Source: Vitrella brassicaformis (taxonomy: Eukaryota > Sar > Vitrellaceae). Taken from it: a DNA stretch of 31,043 nucleotides. The notes beneath the pieces were generated by a model. It had not been told where the DNA came from, searched no databases, and saw only the letters and a list, made by a program, of their open reading frames with translations. The stretch's first letter is position 1. Every line of letters starts with the position of its first letter. Of the stretch, positions 1 through 8,721 are shown piece after piece. A program made the translations under genes and the position numbers. The stretch spans positions 23,040-54,082 of the forward strand of contig CDMY01000334.1 in NCBI GenBank assembly GCA_001179505.1, in the 5' to 3' direction.

Positions 1-62
1 ACGGAGAGACAGAGAAAGAGGGAGACTTGCATACAGCGCACATGCGACACGTGCATCTGCAG

Positions 63-1732
63 CTGCGGCTGCCCCCCGCCCGCCACCGCCCTCCCTGGCC
101 ATCAGCGTCAAACTCGCAGCCCATGACCAGACACCGAGTACACACACACGCACGTAGACACACACACACATACACGCATGTACTGCCTGGCTGCCTACAG
201 GGAACACGGGCGACGAGGCTGTTGACGAAAACGCCGAAAGTAAGTACGCTCACACACCACAACAGACCAGACCACACCAGTCCGCATGGCATCCACTGGC
301 TTGGGTGCCTGCCTGCCTGCCTGCATACTGACTGAGCAGGTCACTCCCGGCGCCCACAAGACGAAGGCCCCTTCCTGCTGGCCTCCAACGACGACGGTGG
401 CCAGAACGACAACAGCGGGACACTGCGCAACGGGTGGGTGGGTGCCTGTGGGTCCGCTCCGCGGGAGTGTGTCTGGACACTCGTGTGTTGTGTCTGTTTG
501 TTGATTCGTTTGTGCCTGCAGGGACGGCGCACCTGCCGCTCTGTCGGGCAGCAGAATCGCGCTGGCCAGGTCGGGGGGCACGGTTGCCATCTTCCCATCC
601 CCACAGAGACCATCAGCACCAGCACCAGCAGCAGCACCAGAAGGGTCGGCTACTCGCCCGTCGCAGCAGCTGGGCAGCTCCCATCAGAGCCTCAGCAGCA
701 GCCAAGGCAGCCACAACGACAGAAATGGTCAGTCAGTCGCTTTGTCGGTCGCCATACTGTGCACGCTAGCTACACAATGGCCACTAACGTGTGTGTGTGT
801 GTGTGTGATGGGATGTGAGCAGGTCCGATGCAGCTGGCGCATGCCACCAGTACTACTAGTGGTGGTGGTGGAGGGGCCAGGGTGAGGACCAACGGCATCG
901 CCATTCCCTCACACAGAGGTGAGCAAGTAACTAACTAACCACCTAGCTAACTAACTGATGGATGGATGGATGGATGGGCGGCTGCAGGGATTCTCAACGG
1001 CCGCAGAGGCTTCAGAAACCGCGGCAGATGCCTCGTCAAGAAGTGAGCCCCACGATGCACCGACACCCACTCACTCACTCACCCGACCCCTCAGCCCAGC
1101 CCACACGTGTGGATCGATCACTCACCCGACCCGCTCAGCCCAGCCCACACGTGTGGATCGATGGGATGGATGGATGGATGGATGGTCGGTGTATGTATCG
1201 GAAATGTGTGCAGCAGGTCATCGGCCCCCTGCTACGCGCCCAACCCCCAAGTGCAGTCGGCCGTGCGCAAGCTGCTCGAAATGAGAGACGAGGAGCTCGA
1301 TGCCATCGCGGATGAGGTGCGGTGCGCGTGAATGAATCCAGACAGACAGACACACACAGGGGTGTGCATGGGATGGCCACTGTGGTGTGCAGCACTTCAC
1401 GCTTCACGACTTGGACCAGTCGTCGTCTCTGTCGCTGGAGGAGACCTATGCCTTTCTCAACGAGCTCTCTCGCGGATGGGACATCCCGCCGCCTGACGAC
1501 CACGTACTAACGGGCCCATTCTCAGCGAAATGGCAACGAATGAGTGGGTGGACTCATGTGTGGGTGTGTGCGTGTGCGTGTGTGGGACATGTGCAGACGA
1601 CGCAGCTGCTCTACTCGAAGTTCGCCGACCCCGGGAGTTTGGAGATGCACCGGAGCGACTTTGTGGAGTTCTACAGACACCTCCTCTGCTACATACGCGA
1701 CCAGGCAGGATGGCAGATAGATGCCGTGACGA

Positions 1733-1771
<39 letters not shown>

Positions 1772-3174
1772 TGTCTCTGTGTGTGTGTGTGTGCAGCACT
1801 GCCCGGTGCGAATGAGATACCGGCGGTCGTTCTTCATTGACAAAGTAGGCAGATGACACACACGCACACACACACAGACACAGAGAGAGAGAGAGAGAGA
1901 GAGAGCGTCTTGTGTCATCTTGTGACGCTTTGTGTGTCTGTCCCTCCCTCTCTCTCTCTCTCTCTCTCTTTGTGGGTATGTGTGTGTGTGTGTTGATGGT
2001 GTGGATCGATCGGTCAGCAGGGCCGCGGCGACGTGTGGAAGGTCTACAGGCGGGAGGAGAGGATGGGCCAGGGACAGGTAGCCAACCAACCAAGAAACAC
2101 CTGTGTGTGCGTGTGCAAATGGATGGATGGATGGATGCATGTGTCGCTATGCGGTGTGTCTGTCCGTGTGTGTAGTTCGGTGTCGTCTACAAGGTGGTGG
2201 AGCGCGTCTCTGGGGCCGTCAGGTGCACACTCACACATACCACACACGCTTGTGTGTGTGGGTGTGCATGTGGGTGTGGGTGTGGGTGCAGGTGCTGCAA
2301 GATCGTGCGCAAGCAGAGGTCGATTTCGACCCCAGAGCACTTCAGACAGGTGGGGAGGGGGGCCGTGCTGTATAGCCAACCCAAAACGCACATCGAGAGA
2401 ATCCACCAATTCGCGTACACTGTTTGTTTGTCTGTTTGTCTGCCTTCATTCAGGAGGTTGATTCTCTGCTCGCACTGAACCACCCGTCGGTGGTGCGGCT
2501 GCTCGAGTGCTTTGAGGACTACCAAAACCTCTACATGGTCTTCGAAATGCTCGAGGTGTGTGCATGTGCGCGTGAGGGCCACAGACGAGTTGATTTGATA
2601 CGGCAATCCATCCATCCATCCGTGTGTGTGTGTGTGTGTGTGCAGGGGAGCCATCTGCTCGACATTCTGCTCCGCACCTTCAAGGAGCAGCAGGTATCTG
2701 CCTGCCTGCCTGCATGCGACAGACGAGTGTGTGCGTGTGTGTGTGTGTGTGTGTGAGTAGGTGGTTCCCGAGCCCCGTGCAGCCCGTCTGATGATGTCGA
2801 TAATGCGAGCAGTGGCCCACTGCCACGCCAGGAGGATCATGCACAAAGACATCAAAGTCAGACATGACAGACAGACAGACAGCCAATCAGCCGGCAATCA
2901 CAGAGAGGACACTGCACACATGTCTGTCTGTCTGTCTGCCTGCGTCAGCCTGAGAACATCATGGTCACGGACGAGTCCTTCGACGAGGGTCAGTGACACA
3001 CGCACACACACACACACATGTCTGTGTGGATGGTGTGAGTGAATGGTTCCCCTGTTGGGCGCAGCGCACACGCACCTGATCGACTTCGGCCTGAGTGAGA
3101 TGTTCGCGCCTGGAAGCGACGTGTGGTCGTCCAGCAGCGGCGGCACACCCTACTACATGGCCCCTGAGGTGACA

Positions 3175-3221
<47 letters not shown>

Positions 3222-5344
3222 TGTGTGTGTGTGTGTGTGTGGATGGATGGGCGCCGCTCAGGTGTTTGAGAAGCGCTTCAACTACAAGTGCGACATCTGG
3301 TCATGTAAGCCAGCAGCCCACCGACTCACCCATACCGACTCACACACACACATACATGTGGCGTGTGTGTGTGTGTGTGTTTAGGCGGCATCTTGCTGTA
3401 TCTCATGCTCACCGGCTACCTCCCCTTCTCGGCCGGTGCGTGTGTATTGCGCCCACCGCCCCGCCGCCCGTCCACCCATCTGATTCGTGTGCGTCTGGAT
3501 GGTGCAGCGGACCGCTCTGAGTACCGGCGTGTCGTCAGAGAGACGAACCTAGAGTTCCCCCCAGAGCTCTTCGACGGCATCAGTGAGGTCAGTCTGTCAG
3601 TCTGTCTGTCTGTCTGTCTTTGCTTGTCGACACACACACTCGTGACGAGTGTGTGTGTAAACGTGCCATGCGAGTTCAGGACGCCATTTGCTTGATCCGG
3701 TGGATGCTGGCCAAGTCGCCCGACAACCGGCCGTCGGCCTGCGAAGTGCTCAAACACAGGTACAGTACGCCACGCACCTCCCTCTGCTGGTCCCTATGCA
3801 ACTCACGCACACCTGACTGACCTGTCTGCCTGGGGGTGTGTGTGTGTGTGTGTGTGTGCATCCTAAGGTGGTTTCGCGTCATGTGTTCGGACAGCGGGAA
3901 TTCCTGGATTGACCGACACTGGGGCAGAGGTGCCACACATGCACTCACTCACACGCGATACATGCCATGGATCGACGGGTGTCGTGCTGTGCTGTGTGGG
4001 TGTGTGGGTGTGGGTGTGTCAGCTGCCACAATGATGCGCCACACCACCTCAAGGCACCAGGTATCCAACAGCACCTACACACACATACGAGTACACACAA
4101 GCCTGTCTGTCTGTCTGTGTGCAGGGGGACGGCCTCACCGCCCTGATGGACTATGCTAAGGTACCGAGGTGGCCGTGTACACCACACAGTATGTATACTG
4201 TCTGTGTCGCTGCCTGTCTGTGCAGAAGTCGTGCCTGTCGCGAATCATCCTCAACCTGGTGGCGCTGCACATCCCTTTCAGAGCCATACGCATGGCCCCC
4301 AAAATCTTCGCAGGCAAGTGACGGGACGGCGTGTGTGTGGACGTGCGAATGCATGGGTCTCTCTCTGCAAATGTGTGTGTGTGCGTTCAGAGCTTGACAC
4401 GGACAACGACGGGACATTGAGCGAAGAGGAGCTGAGGAGGGGGCTTGAGCGAATCGGTGCGGTCACGTGTGCTGTGTGCGTGTGTCTGTGGACTTCTGTG
4501 GTGGGTCCGCTTCCTGCCTGCCTGCCTGCCTGCCTGCAGGTGTCCCTCCAAGCGAGATTCCCTCGCTCATTGACGCGCTCGACACCGACGCCGACCATGG
4601 TGGGCAAAGCTCTGTGTGGTGTGTATGGGTGTCACAATGTGTGTCGGCTGCTTGCCTGCAGGTGTGTCGTATTTGGAGCTGGTGGCGCCGTTGCTGGAGA
4701 GCGGCACAGAGGAGTTCCAGCAGACAGTCTGGAATGCCTTCAGACAGGCGAGCACTGGCAGACGTTTGTATGCGATACAGGTGTGATGTGATGTGCCAGT
4801 GGTTGGTTGGTTGGTTGGTTGGTTCAGTTCGACCTCAACAATGACGGCATCGTGACGAGAGACGAGCTCAGGCAGATGCTCGAGGTAGGTGTCTCCTCCA
4901 CACACACACACACTGCACAAGCACAGCACACAAATGGGCTTCCGAACACACAGTCTGTCTGTCTGTCTGTGTGTGTGTGTGTCTGTGTGTGACCTGCAAG
5001 GGTGGAGGGCTGAGCGCGACACGGTTCGGCCTGCCCCTGACCGGTAGGCAGCTCAAGGAACGAACGAATCATTCTGCCTACAGACACTACACTCGTGTGT
5101 GTGTATGTGTCTACTTTGTGCCTATAGAGCATGACACAGTAGAGTCCATCTTGAATGAGCTCGATACCAACAAGGACGGCTCCATTCAGGTGTGTGTGTA
5201 GGGTAGGCCACACACACACTGGTCGGTCGACACACGGACTGCATAGCTAACGTGTGTGTGTGTGTGAATGTCTCTGGCATTGTTCAGTTTGACGAGTTCC
5301 TGCAGTATCTTACCGACAGGGAGGGCCTCTTATTCCCCTCCTGA
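63..5344 (+). CDS. Calcium-dependent protein kinase (CDPK) with an additional N-terminal EF-hand, 5'-partial, 33 exons
   Basis: Ser/Thr kinase activated by Ca2+ binding to its own EF-hands. Exons traced in phase: 63-137, 201-239, 361-433, 522-727, 823-918, 988-1042, 1217-1316, 1393-1503, 1597-1725 (or 1704), 1797-1844, 2021-2077, 2176-2222, 2292-2349, 2454-2555, 2646-2693, 2761-2856, 2949-2988, 3065-3168, 3262-3304, 3385-3435, 3508-3587, 3680-3759, 3868-3929, 4023-4060, 4125-4160, 4226-4313, 4391-4456, 4540-4599, 4662-4747, 4828-4884, 5001-5043, 5128-5189, 5288-5344; about 797 codons. Domain order: low-complexity N-terminus; EF-hand-like loop DLDQSSSLSLEE (1393-1503); kinase with GQGQFGVVYK, CCKIV lysine, HKDIKPEN (K replaces the usual R of HRD), DFG, GTPYYMAPE, CDIWSCGILLYL; junction helix; four intact EF loops DTDNDGTLSEEE, DTDADHGVSYLE, DLNNDGIVTRDE, DTNKDGSIQFDE; stop TGA. 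The N-terminus lies before the window; the first exons are the least certain. Confidence 0.93.
1078..1162. repeat. Tandem duplication of about 41 bp inside a CDPK intron
   Basis: Two adjacent direct copies, 1078-1118 and 1121-1162, each ending in CCCACACGTGTGGATCGAT, differ by one inserted base. Each copy contains the palindrome CCACACGTGTGG. They lie in the intron between exons 988-1042 and 1217-1316 and are followed by a short ATGG repeat. A recent slippage or unequal-exchange duplication is the simplest reading. Confidence 0.9.
1845..2020 (+). other. CDPK intron with long self-complementary arms
   Basis: The intron opens with a CA/GA-rich arm at about 1859-1905 and closes with a CT/TG-rich arm at about 1945-1993. 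The second arm is close to the reverse complement of the first over about 45 bases, (CA)n to (TG)n and (GA)n to (CT)n in matching order. A small inner hairpin (CGTC with GACG) lies between them. The transcript could fold so that the donor at 1845 and the acceptor before 2021 lie close together. The structure is inferred; the complementarity is read directly. Confidence 0.8.
4314..4390 (+). other. GC-AG intron in the CDPK
   Basis: The upstream exon ends TTCGCAG and the intron begins GCAAGT. The next exon opens AGCTTGACACGG and encodes the first C-terminal EF-hand. Only a phase-1 junction keeps this frame. Using the nearby GT at 4319 would read into a stop at once. The donor matches the known GC-donor consensus AG|GCAAGT. 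Confidence 0.85.
4748..4827 (+). other. Second GC-AG intron in the CDPK
   Basis: The exon encoding AFRQ ends CAG and the intron begins GCGAGC. The next exon starts FDLNNDG after a (TTGG)n TTCAG acceptor. Direct joining gives AFRQFDLNNDG, the normal spacing of an EF-hand entering helix. The alternative GT donor at 4781 would insert 11 residues into that helix, so GC-AG is the better model. Confidence 0.75.
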
Positions 5345-6289
5345 ACACACACACATACACGCACATTTGCTACTGTGTGCCGTCCATCAAGCCTCCGTCC
5401 GTCCCTCCCTCCCTCTGAGTGAGTGTGTGTGTGTGTCGGTCTGTGTACTCGTGTGTGTGCGTGTGTGTGTCTGTGTGTGCGTGTGTGCGTGTGTGTGTCT
5501 TATGCACACCGCCGTCCAGCCGACAGGCCCTATCTATTTTTGTATGTCGCGTGTGCACGTGTGCGCACTCGGCTGTCCGTGCCCCTGTCCACGGATACAT
5601 GTGTGTGTGTGTGCCATGATACATGTCTTTGTGTGGGGGGGATGTGTGTGTAAACAGGCGTACACCGCGGATGCGATGCTTGCAAGTCCGTGCGCTGCGC
5701 GTGATGGTCAAGGTAATACATATTATTGTGATTTGTTACCTGCCGACGTGGCCGGCGGCGTTTGTCGCCAGCTGTGTGTGATGCATCAATGGCACCCATC
5801 CCATCCACCCACCCACCATCTACCCTCTCTTAACGCCTTTTTCTACGCCTGCCTGCCTGCCATGAGTGTGTGTGTGTGTGTTACTTGTGTATGTGTGTAG
5901 AGACTCCGGCCAGGCAGATCGATGGACGACCTGTCTCTCTCTGCCTGTGCAGTGCGTGTGTGTGTGTGTGTGTAACGAGAGGGACACACTCAGAGGAGCG
6001 AGGGGGACGTGCATCTAGCTACGTAGTCGTGTTTGTTTGCCTATAGTGTGAGTGCGGCTGGGCTGCTCTTGATTGACAAAAGATCGATGCGCATCAGCTC
6101 AGAGCGTGTAAGATCTGACACATATATGCGACCCACACACACACACACATACACACCCCGAGCACTGAGCTGACCCACACACACGCACGACAGATTCTGA
6201 ACAGAACAGGACAAGGGCTCAACACGAACCGACGGACGCCGGAGACACCACATCCATCCATCCATCCACAGAGACACGCACGCACGAAA
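5345..6289. other. Gene-free stretch downstream of the CDPK, microsatellite-rich
   Basis: Begins directly after the CDPK stop, so the first part is probably 3' untranslated sequence. It is dominated by (GT)n and (CA)n tracts with short unique islands such as 5656-5714. That island sits between a TAAACAG acceptor-like site and an AAGGTAATA donor-like site and could be an untranslated exon. I see no open frame with convincing protein character on either strand. Confidence 0.6.
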
Positions 6290-6620
6290 GCAGTGAGGCA
6301 GTCAGGCAGGCAGTCACGACAGGCCTGCAGGTGGGCAATGGCCGCAGGTACCAATCAGCACACGCAGGCCCTGGGCTGCCCCTATCTCTCCTTGCCTGCC
6401 TGCGTGGCGAAGTCCTTGAGTGCCTCGATGAGCGATCTGCTGAGCGCCTTAGTCTTTCTTTTCCTCCCCTATCTCCCTCATACTCCTCATCCCTTCTCGC
6501 CTGCGCCGCGGCCGCAGGCAAAATCGACACGCGCCGTCTCATGACTCTCATCCTTCGCTCAGACTGCAAGCTGGGGGCAAGGGGGCCTTGGAGTCCCGTC
6601 AGACAGTCCTGGGCCTTACT
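6290..6620 (+). other. Possible coding fragment, unrecognised
   Basis: A plus-strand reading contains two peptide stretches with protein-like character, GEVLECLDERSAERLS (about 6407-6456) and GKIDTRRLMTLILRSDCKLG (about 6518-6577). They are separated by a pyrimidine-rich tract ending in GCGGCCGCAG that looks like a splice acceptor. No family is recognised and no complete gene can be built. An opposite-strand frame is also open across this region but looks like a shadow. It may be a remnant of the gene duplicated just downstream. Confidence 0.25.
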
Positions 6621-7062
6621 GGCTGCCCATGTGCCACAAAAAGGCTTACGGTGGAGGCTCCGAATTGGAGATCGGCGAGAATTGGAGACGGGACGAGAAA
6701 TAAATCGAGACAAGCAAGTTTGTCCCACTTTTTCACAGTTTCCGTCCACGGTCGGCTCGTGAGCCTTCTTTCGACCACAGATCCCCCGCCTCTTATTCTT
6801 TTCACCTGCCTTTTGGCTGGTGTGGTCCGCCGCATCGCCTCCCGCCCCTCCCAACTCGTCCGGACGAAAACTGCCCCTTCCTTCCTCTACCGCCGTGCCA
6901 CGAGCGAGGCCTCGGCCGGTGGCGCCCTGCCCGTCTGCTGAATGAGTGGCGACTCCTTGACACCTGCCTGGCGTCAACTGAGTGCGCGCACGCCTTTTTC
7001 TGCCTTCAAAACCTCCCCTAGGCCTCAAGTAAGTACAGTATATTGGCTAAGGTAATGGTATA

Positions 7063-7087
7063 CAGTCCGGACCGCGTAAGTGGGTCA
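7063..7087 (+). repeat. Left terminal inverted repeat of the transposon
   Basis: 25 bp beginning CAGTCCGGACCGCG and ending GTGGGTCA; perfect reverse complement of 8106-8130. Confidence 0.92.
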
Positions 7088-7175
7088 CCGCATAAGCGGG
7101 TCGATTGCGTATGTGGGTCGGCCCATCCCGATCACTCCGTACACAGTCAAAAACGGACCGGATAAACGGGTCAGC
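7073..7175 (+). repeat. Subterminal iterons at the left end of the transposon
   Basis: Related direct motifs follow the inverted repeat: CGCGTAAGTGGGTCA (7073-7087), CGCATAAGCGGGTCG (7089-7103), TGCGTATGTGGGTCG (about 7106-7120) and GATAAACGGGTCAGC (about 7161-7175). The regular 15-17 base spacing of the first three suggests binding sites for a transposase supplied in trans; that role is inferred. Confidence 0.75.
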
Positions 7176-7473
7176 TCCCAAAGAGACTCAAATCAGCCAT
7201 CCAAACCGACCATTCGTGGCTCAAAATGACCGCAAGACGATGAAGAACACCTCTGTGAAGAAGCGGACCGATGAAAGGGTTATTCCATGGAGAAATACAG
7301 ACATTTTGATTGTCATCTTCCGAGATGACCCATTCTCGATGGTGATTTGCGACGAAAAGGCGAGTTTGCTCGGCGAGGTTGAGTCACGATGTAAACGGAA
7401 GAGCGACTGCTTCACTCCAGGCACGATAGACCCATTTGTGACAAACAAGAGGGTGGTCAACAGAGTCACCTGA
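7111..7473 (+). CDS. Small open frame inside the transposon, function unknown
   Basis: A 120-codon frame from ATG at 7111 to TGA at 7471-7473. The product is basic in its first half and contains a short hydrophobic stretch (DILIVIF). No DDE/DDD transposase signature, helix-turn-helix or zinc motif can be recognised, and an opposite-strand frame of 85 codons overlaps it. It begins within the left iterons, so it may be a chance frame. Coding status is doubtful. Confidence 0.25.
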   Translation: MWVGPSRSLRTQSKTDRINGSAPKETQISHPNRPFVAQNDRKTMKNTSVKKRTDERVIPWRNTDILIVIFRDDPFSMVICDEKASLLGEVESRCKRKSDCFTPGTIDPFVTNKRVVNRVT

Positions 7474-8040
7474 GGCATCTGATGACATTCATCCAGCCGA
7501 ACAACGTTTGTGCAGCCCTGATGTGTTCGGGCTTCTTTCCTTCTCAGTCATCATGCATCACTTCACCCTCCGCCCACCCACCCATCCACCCACCCACCCA
7601 CTCATATCGTGCGAGCGATGCCAATTGACTTGATGCATTCGTCTGATGCATCCACTGCTGCAGGCGGCGGGGCGGCATGATTGATGTGATTTGCTTCCTG
7701 AAGTTCCTGTTATGCTTGCTGTTAATGCCTTTCGTGCCGTCATGGGCCATCAGACACCGTTTTGATGACGCCAAGTGCATGTGTTGACGACGAATCTTCT
7801 TGCAAAATCACTCAGGCTGCATCACTTTGCGTGGCGTGTGTGGAGATCAACGATGAATCAAACATTCGGAGACATCCACGGGCTCTCGCAGCCATCCAAG
7901 GACTGATTGAATGAATGAGAGAACAGACGGTTTTTCGTCGTTGTGAGTGACTTTGAGCGAGAAAAAAAAGAGTCCACGGGCTTCTGAGAGGCTCCTGTGA
8001 TTCATTCACAGCGAGATGTCACTCCAAAAGTCGCTGGAAA

Positions 8041-8120
8041 ACAAGTGGGTCAGCTCTGTACGTACGCATAAGCGTGTCAAACGCGTAAGTGGGTCAGCCC
8101 TGTACTGACCCACTTACGCG
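8041..8120. repeat. Right subterminal iterons and 16-bp stem hairpin of the transposon
   Basis: Direct motifs AAGTGGGTCAGCTC (about 8043-8056), ACGCATAAGCGTGTCAA (8064-8080) and ACGCGTAAGTGGGTCAG (8081-8097) are followed by the inverted copy in the terminal repeat. CGCGTAAGTGGGTCAG at 8082-8097 pairs perfectly with 8105-8120 across a 7-base loop, so the right end can extrude a strong hairpin that the left end lacks. Confidence 0.85.
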
Positions 8121-8130
8121 GTCCGGACTG
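8106..8130 (-). repeat. Right terminal inverted repeat of the transposon
   Basis: 25 bp, perfect reverse complement of 7063-7087, followed by the TA at 8131-8132. Confidence 0.92.
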
Positions 8131-8330
8131 TAATGTTTGGATGATGTTCAAGGATGACAAGGATGACTGCGTAGTCTGTTTCATTGCTGTGGTGATCTCA
8201 CTGTGCCCTGCTGGCATGCTGATGTGCAGATGATGGAAGTTTGATTCTTTCTCCTGATGGCCGTCTCCTTTTTGTCGACAAGGCCTTGTCTCTCTCAAGT
8301 AAGTCAGGAAGCCAGTAAGTCAGTCAACTT

Positions 8331-8721
8331 CACAATGGACAGCTTGAGGACAATGATGAAAAGGAGAGGGTGGCGTTGCCAACAAGGAGCGCTTCAAAAA
8401 AAAACATGCGAGCCTTTGGCGAGAATCGCGGCGAGAATTCGAATTCTCGCCGTCTCGAGACGGCCTTTTCAAGAAAAGGAAGCAGCGGACAGTTTCCACG
8501 CCAGCTCTCCTCATTTCCCACTGTTCGCCTCACATCTCCTTCGTTTCTTTTCATTTTTCGGCGGGAGAAGTCGGGCGCCACCCGCCCGAGGCCCACACAG
8601 CCCCCCCTGCTCGCCGTTTGCGAAGAGGACGAGTTGGCCACCTGACCGCCCCTGACCCGCCCGCCCGTCAGGCGCTGACATCGATCAGCCTGAGCCTCCC
8701 TCCTCCCTTGGTGAGTGGTCG
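8331..8721. other. Spacer between the duplicated units with two overlapping perfect palindromes
   Basis: No convincing gene. 8429-8452 is a perfect 24-bp palindrome centred on GAATTCGAATTC, and 8449-8464 is a perfect 16-bp palindrome centred on CTCGAG; they overlap by four bases. A related but non-palindromic segment occurs near 6660-6700 upstream of copy A, so the palindrome may have formed within a duplicated sequence. Confidence 0.6.

Larger units (their letters stand above)
7061..8132. mobile_element. TA-flanked terminal-inverted-repeat transposon, Tc1/mariner-like ends, probably non-autonomous
   Basis: The body 7063-8130 (1,068 bp) is bounded by perfect 25-bp inverted repeats starting CAGTCCGG and flanked by the dinucleotide TA on both sides (7061-7062 and 8131-8132). 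A TA target duplication and CAGT termini are typical of the Tc1/mariner superfamily. The interior carries extra subterminal motifs but no transposase that I recognise. The paralogous unit at 8981-8997 shows the matching unoccupied site, which fixes both boundaries. Unlike its surroundings, the interior has almost no dinucleotide microsatellites. Confidence 0.88.
6815..8330 (+). repeat. Duplicated unit, copy A, interrupted by a transposon
   Basis: Two segments, 6815-7060 and 8133-8330, align in order with 8722-9158. Shared landmarks are TGTGGTCCGCC, a CTACCGCCGTGCC block, a GAATG.GTGG block, GGCGTCA.CTGAGTGCGCG, TTTCATTGCTGTGGTGATCT, GTGCAGATGATGGAAGTTTG and TCTCTC.AGGTAAGTCAG-like sites. GTRAGT sites and a GTGCAG acceptor-like site are kept in both copies, so the unit seems to have been spliced on the plus strand. 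Copy A carries the inserted element 7061-8132 in the putative intron and has a stop in the frame that stays open in copy B, so it looks like a decayed copy. Confidence 0.75.

Noticed and set aside
1457-2140. Minus-strand frame of 227 codons opposite the CDPK
   Set aside because: Made mostly of HTHTHT, RERERE and CVCVCV runs from microsatellites; a shadow of introns and exons of the kinase.
3169-3240. CA/GA/GT clusters considered as a CRISPR-like or satellite array
   Set aside because: They are simple dinucleotide runs within introns without unique spacers.
5268-5900. Plus-strand frame of 210 codons after the CDPK stop
   Set aside because: Its sequence is mainly Cys-Val repeats from (GT)n and overlaps the true last kinase exon in another frame.
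6219-7028. Long minus-strand open frame of 269 codons
   Set aside because: It spans duplicated and repeat sequence, is Arg/Gly-rich from GC-rich antisense reading, crosses the start of a decayed repeat copy, and shows no domain or splice support.
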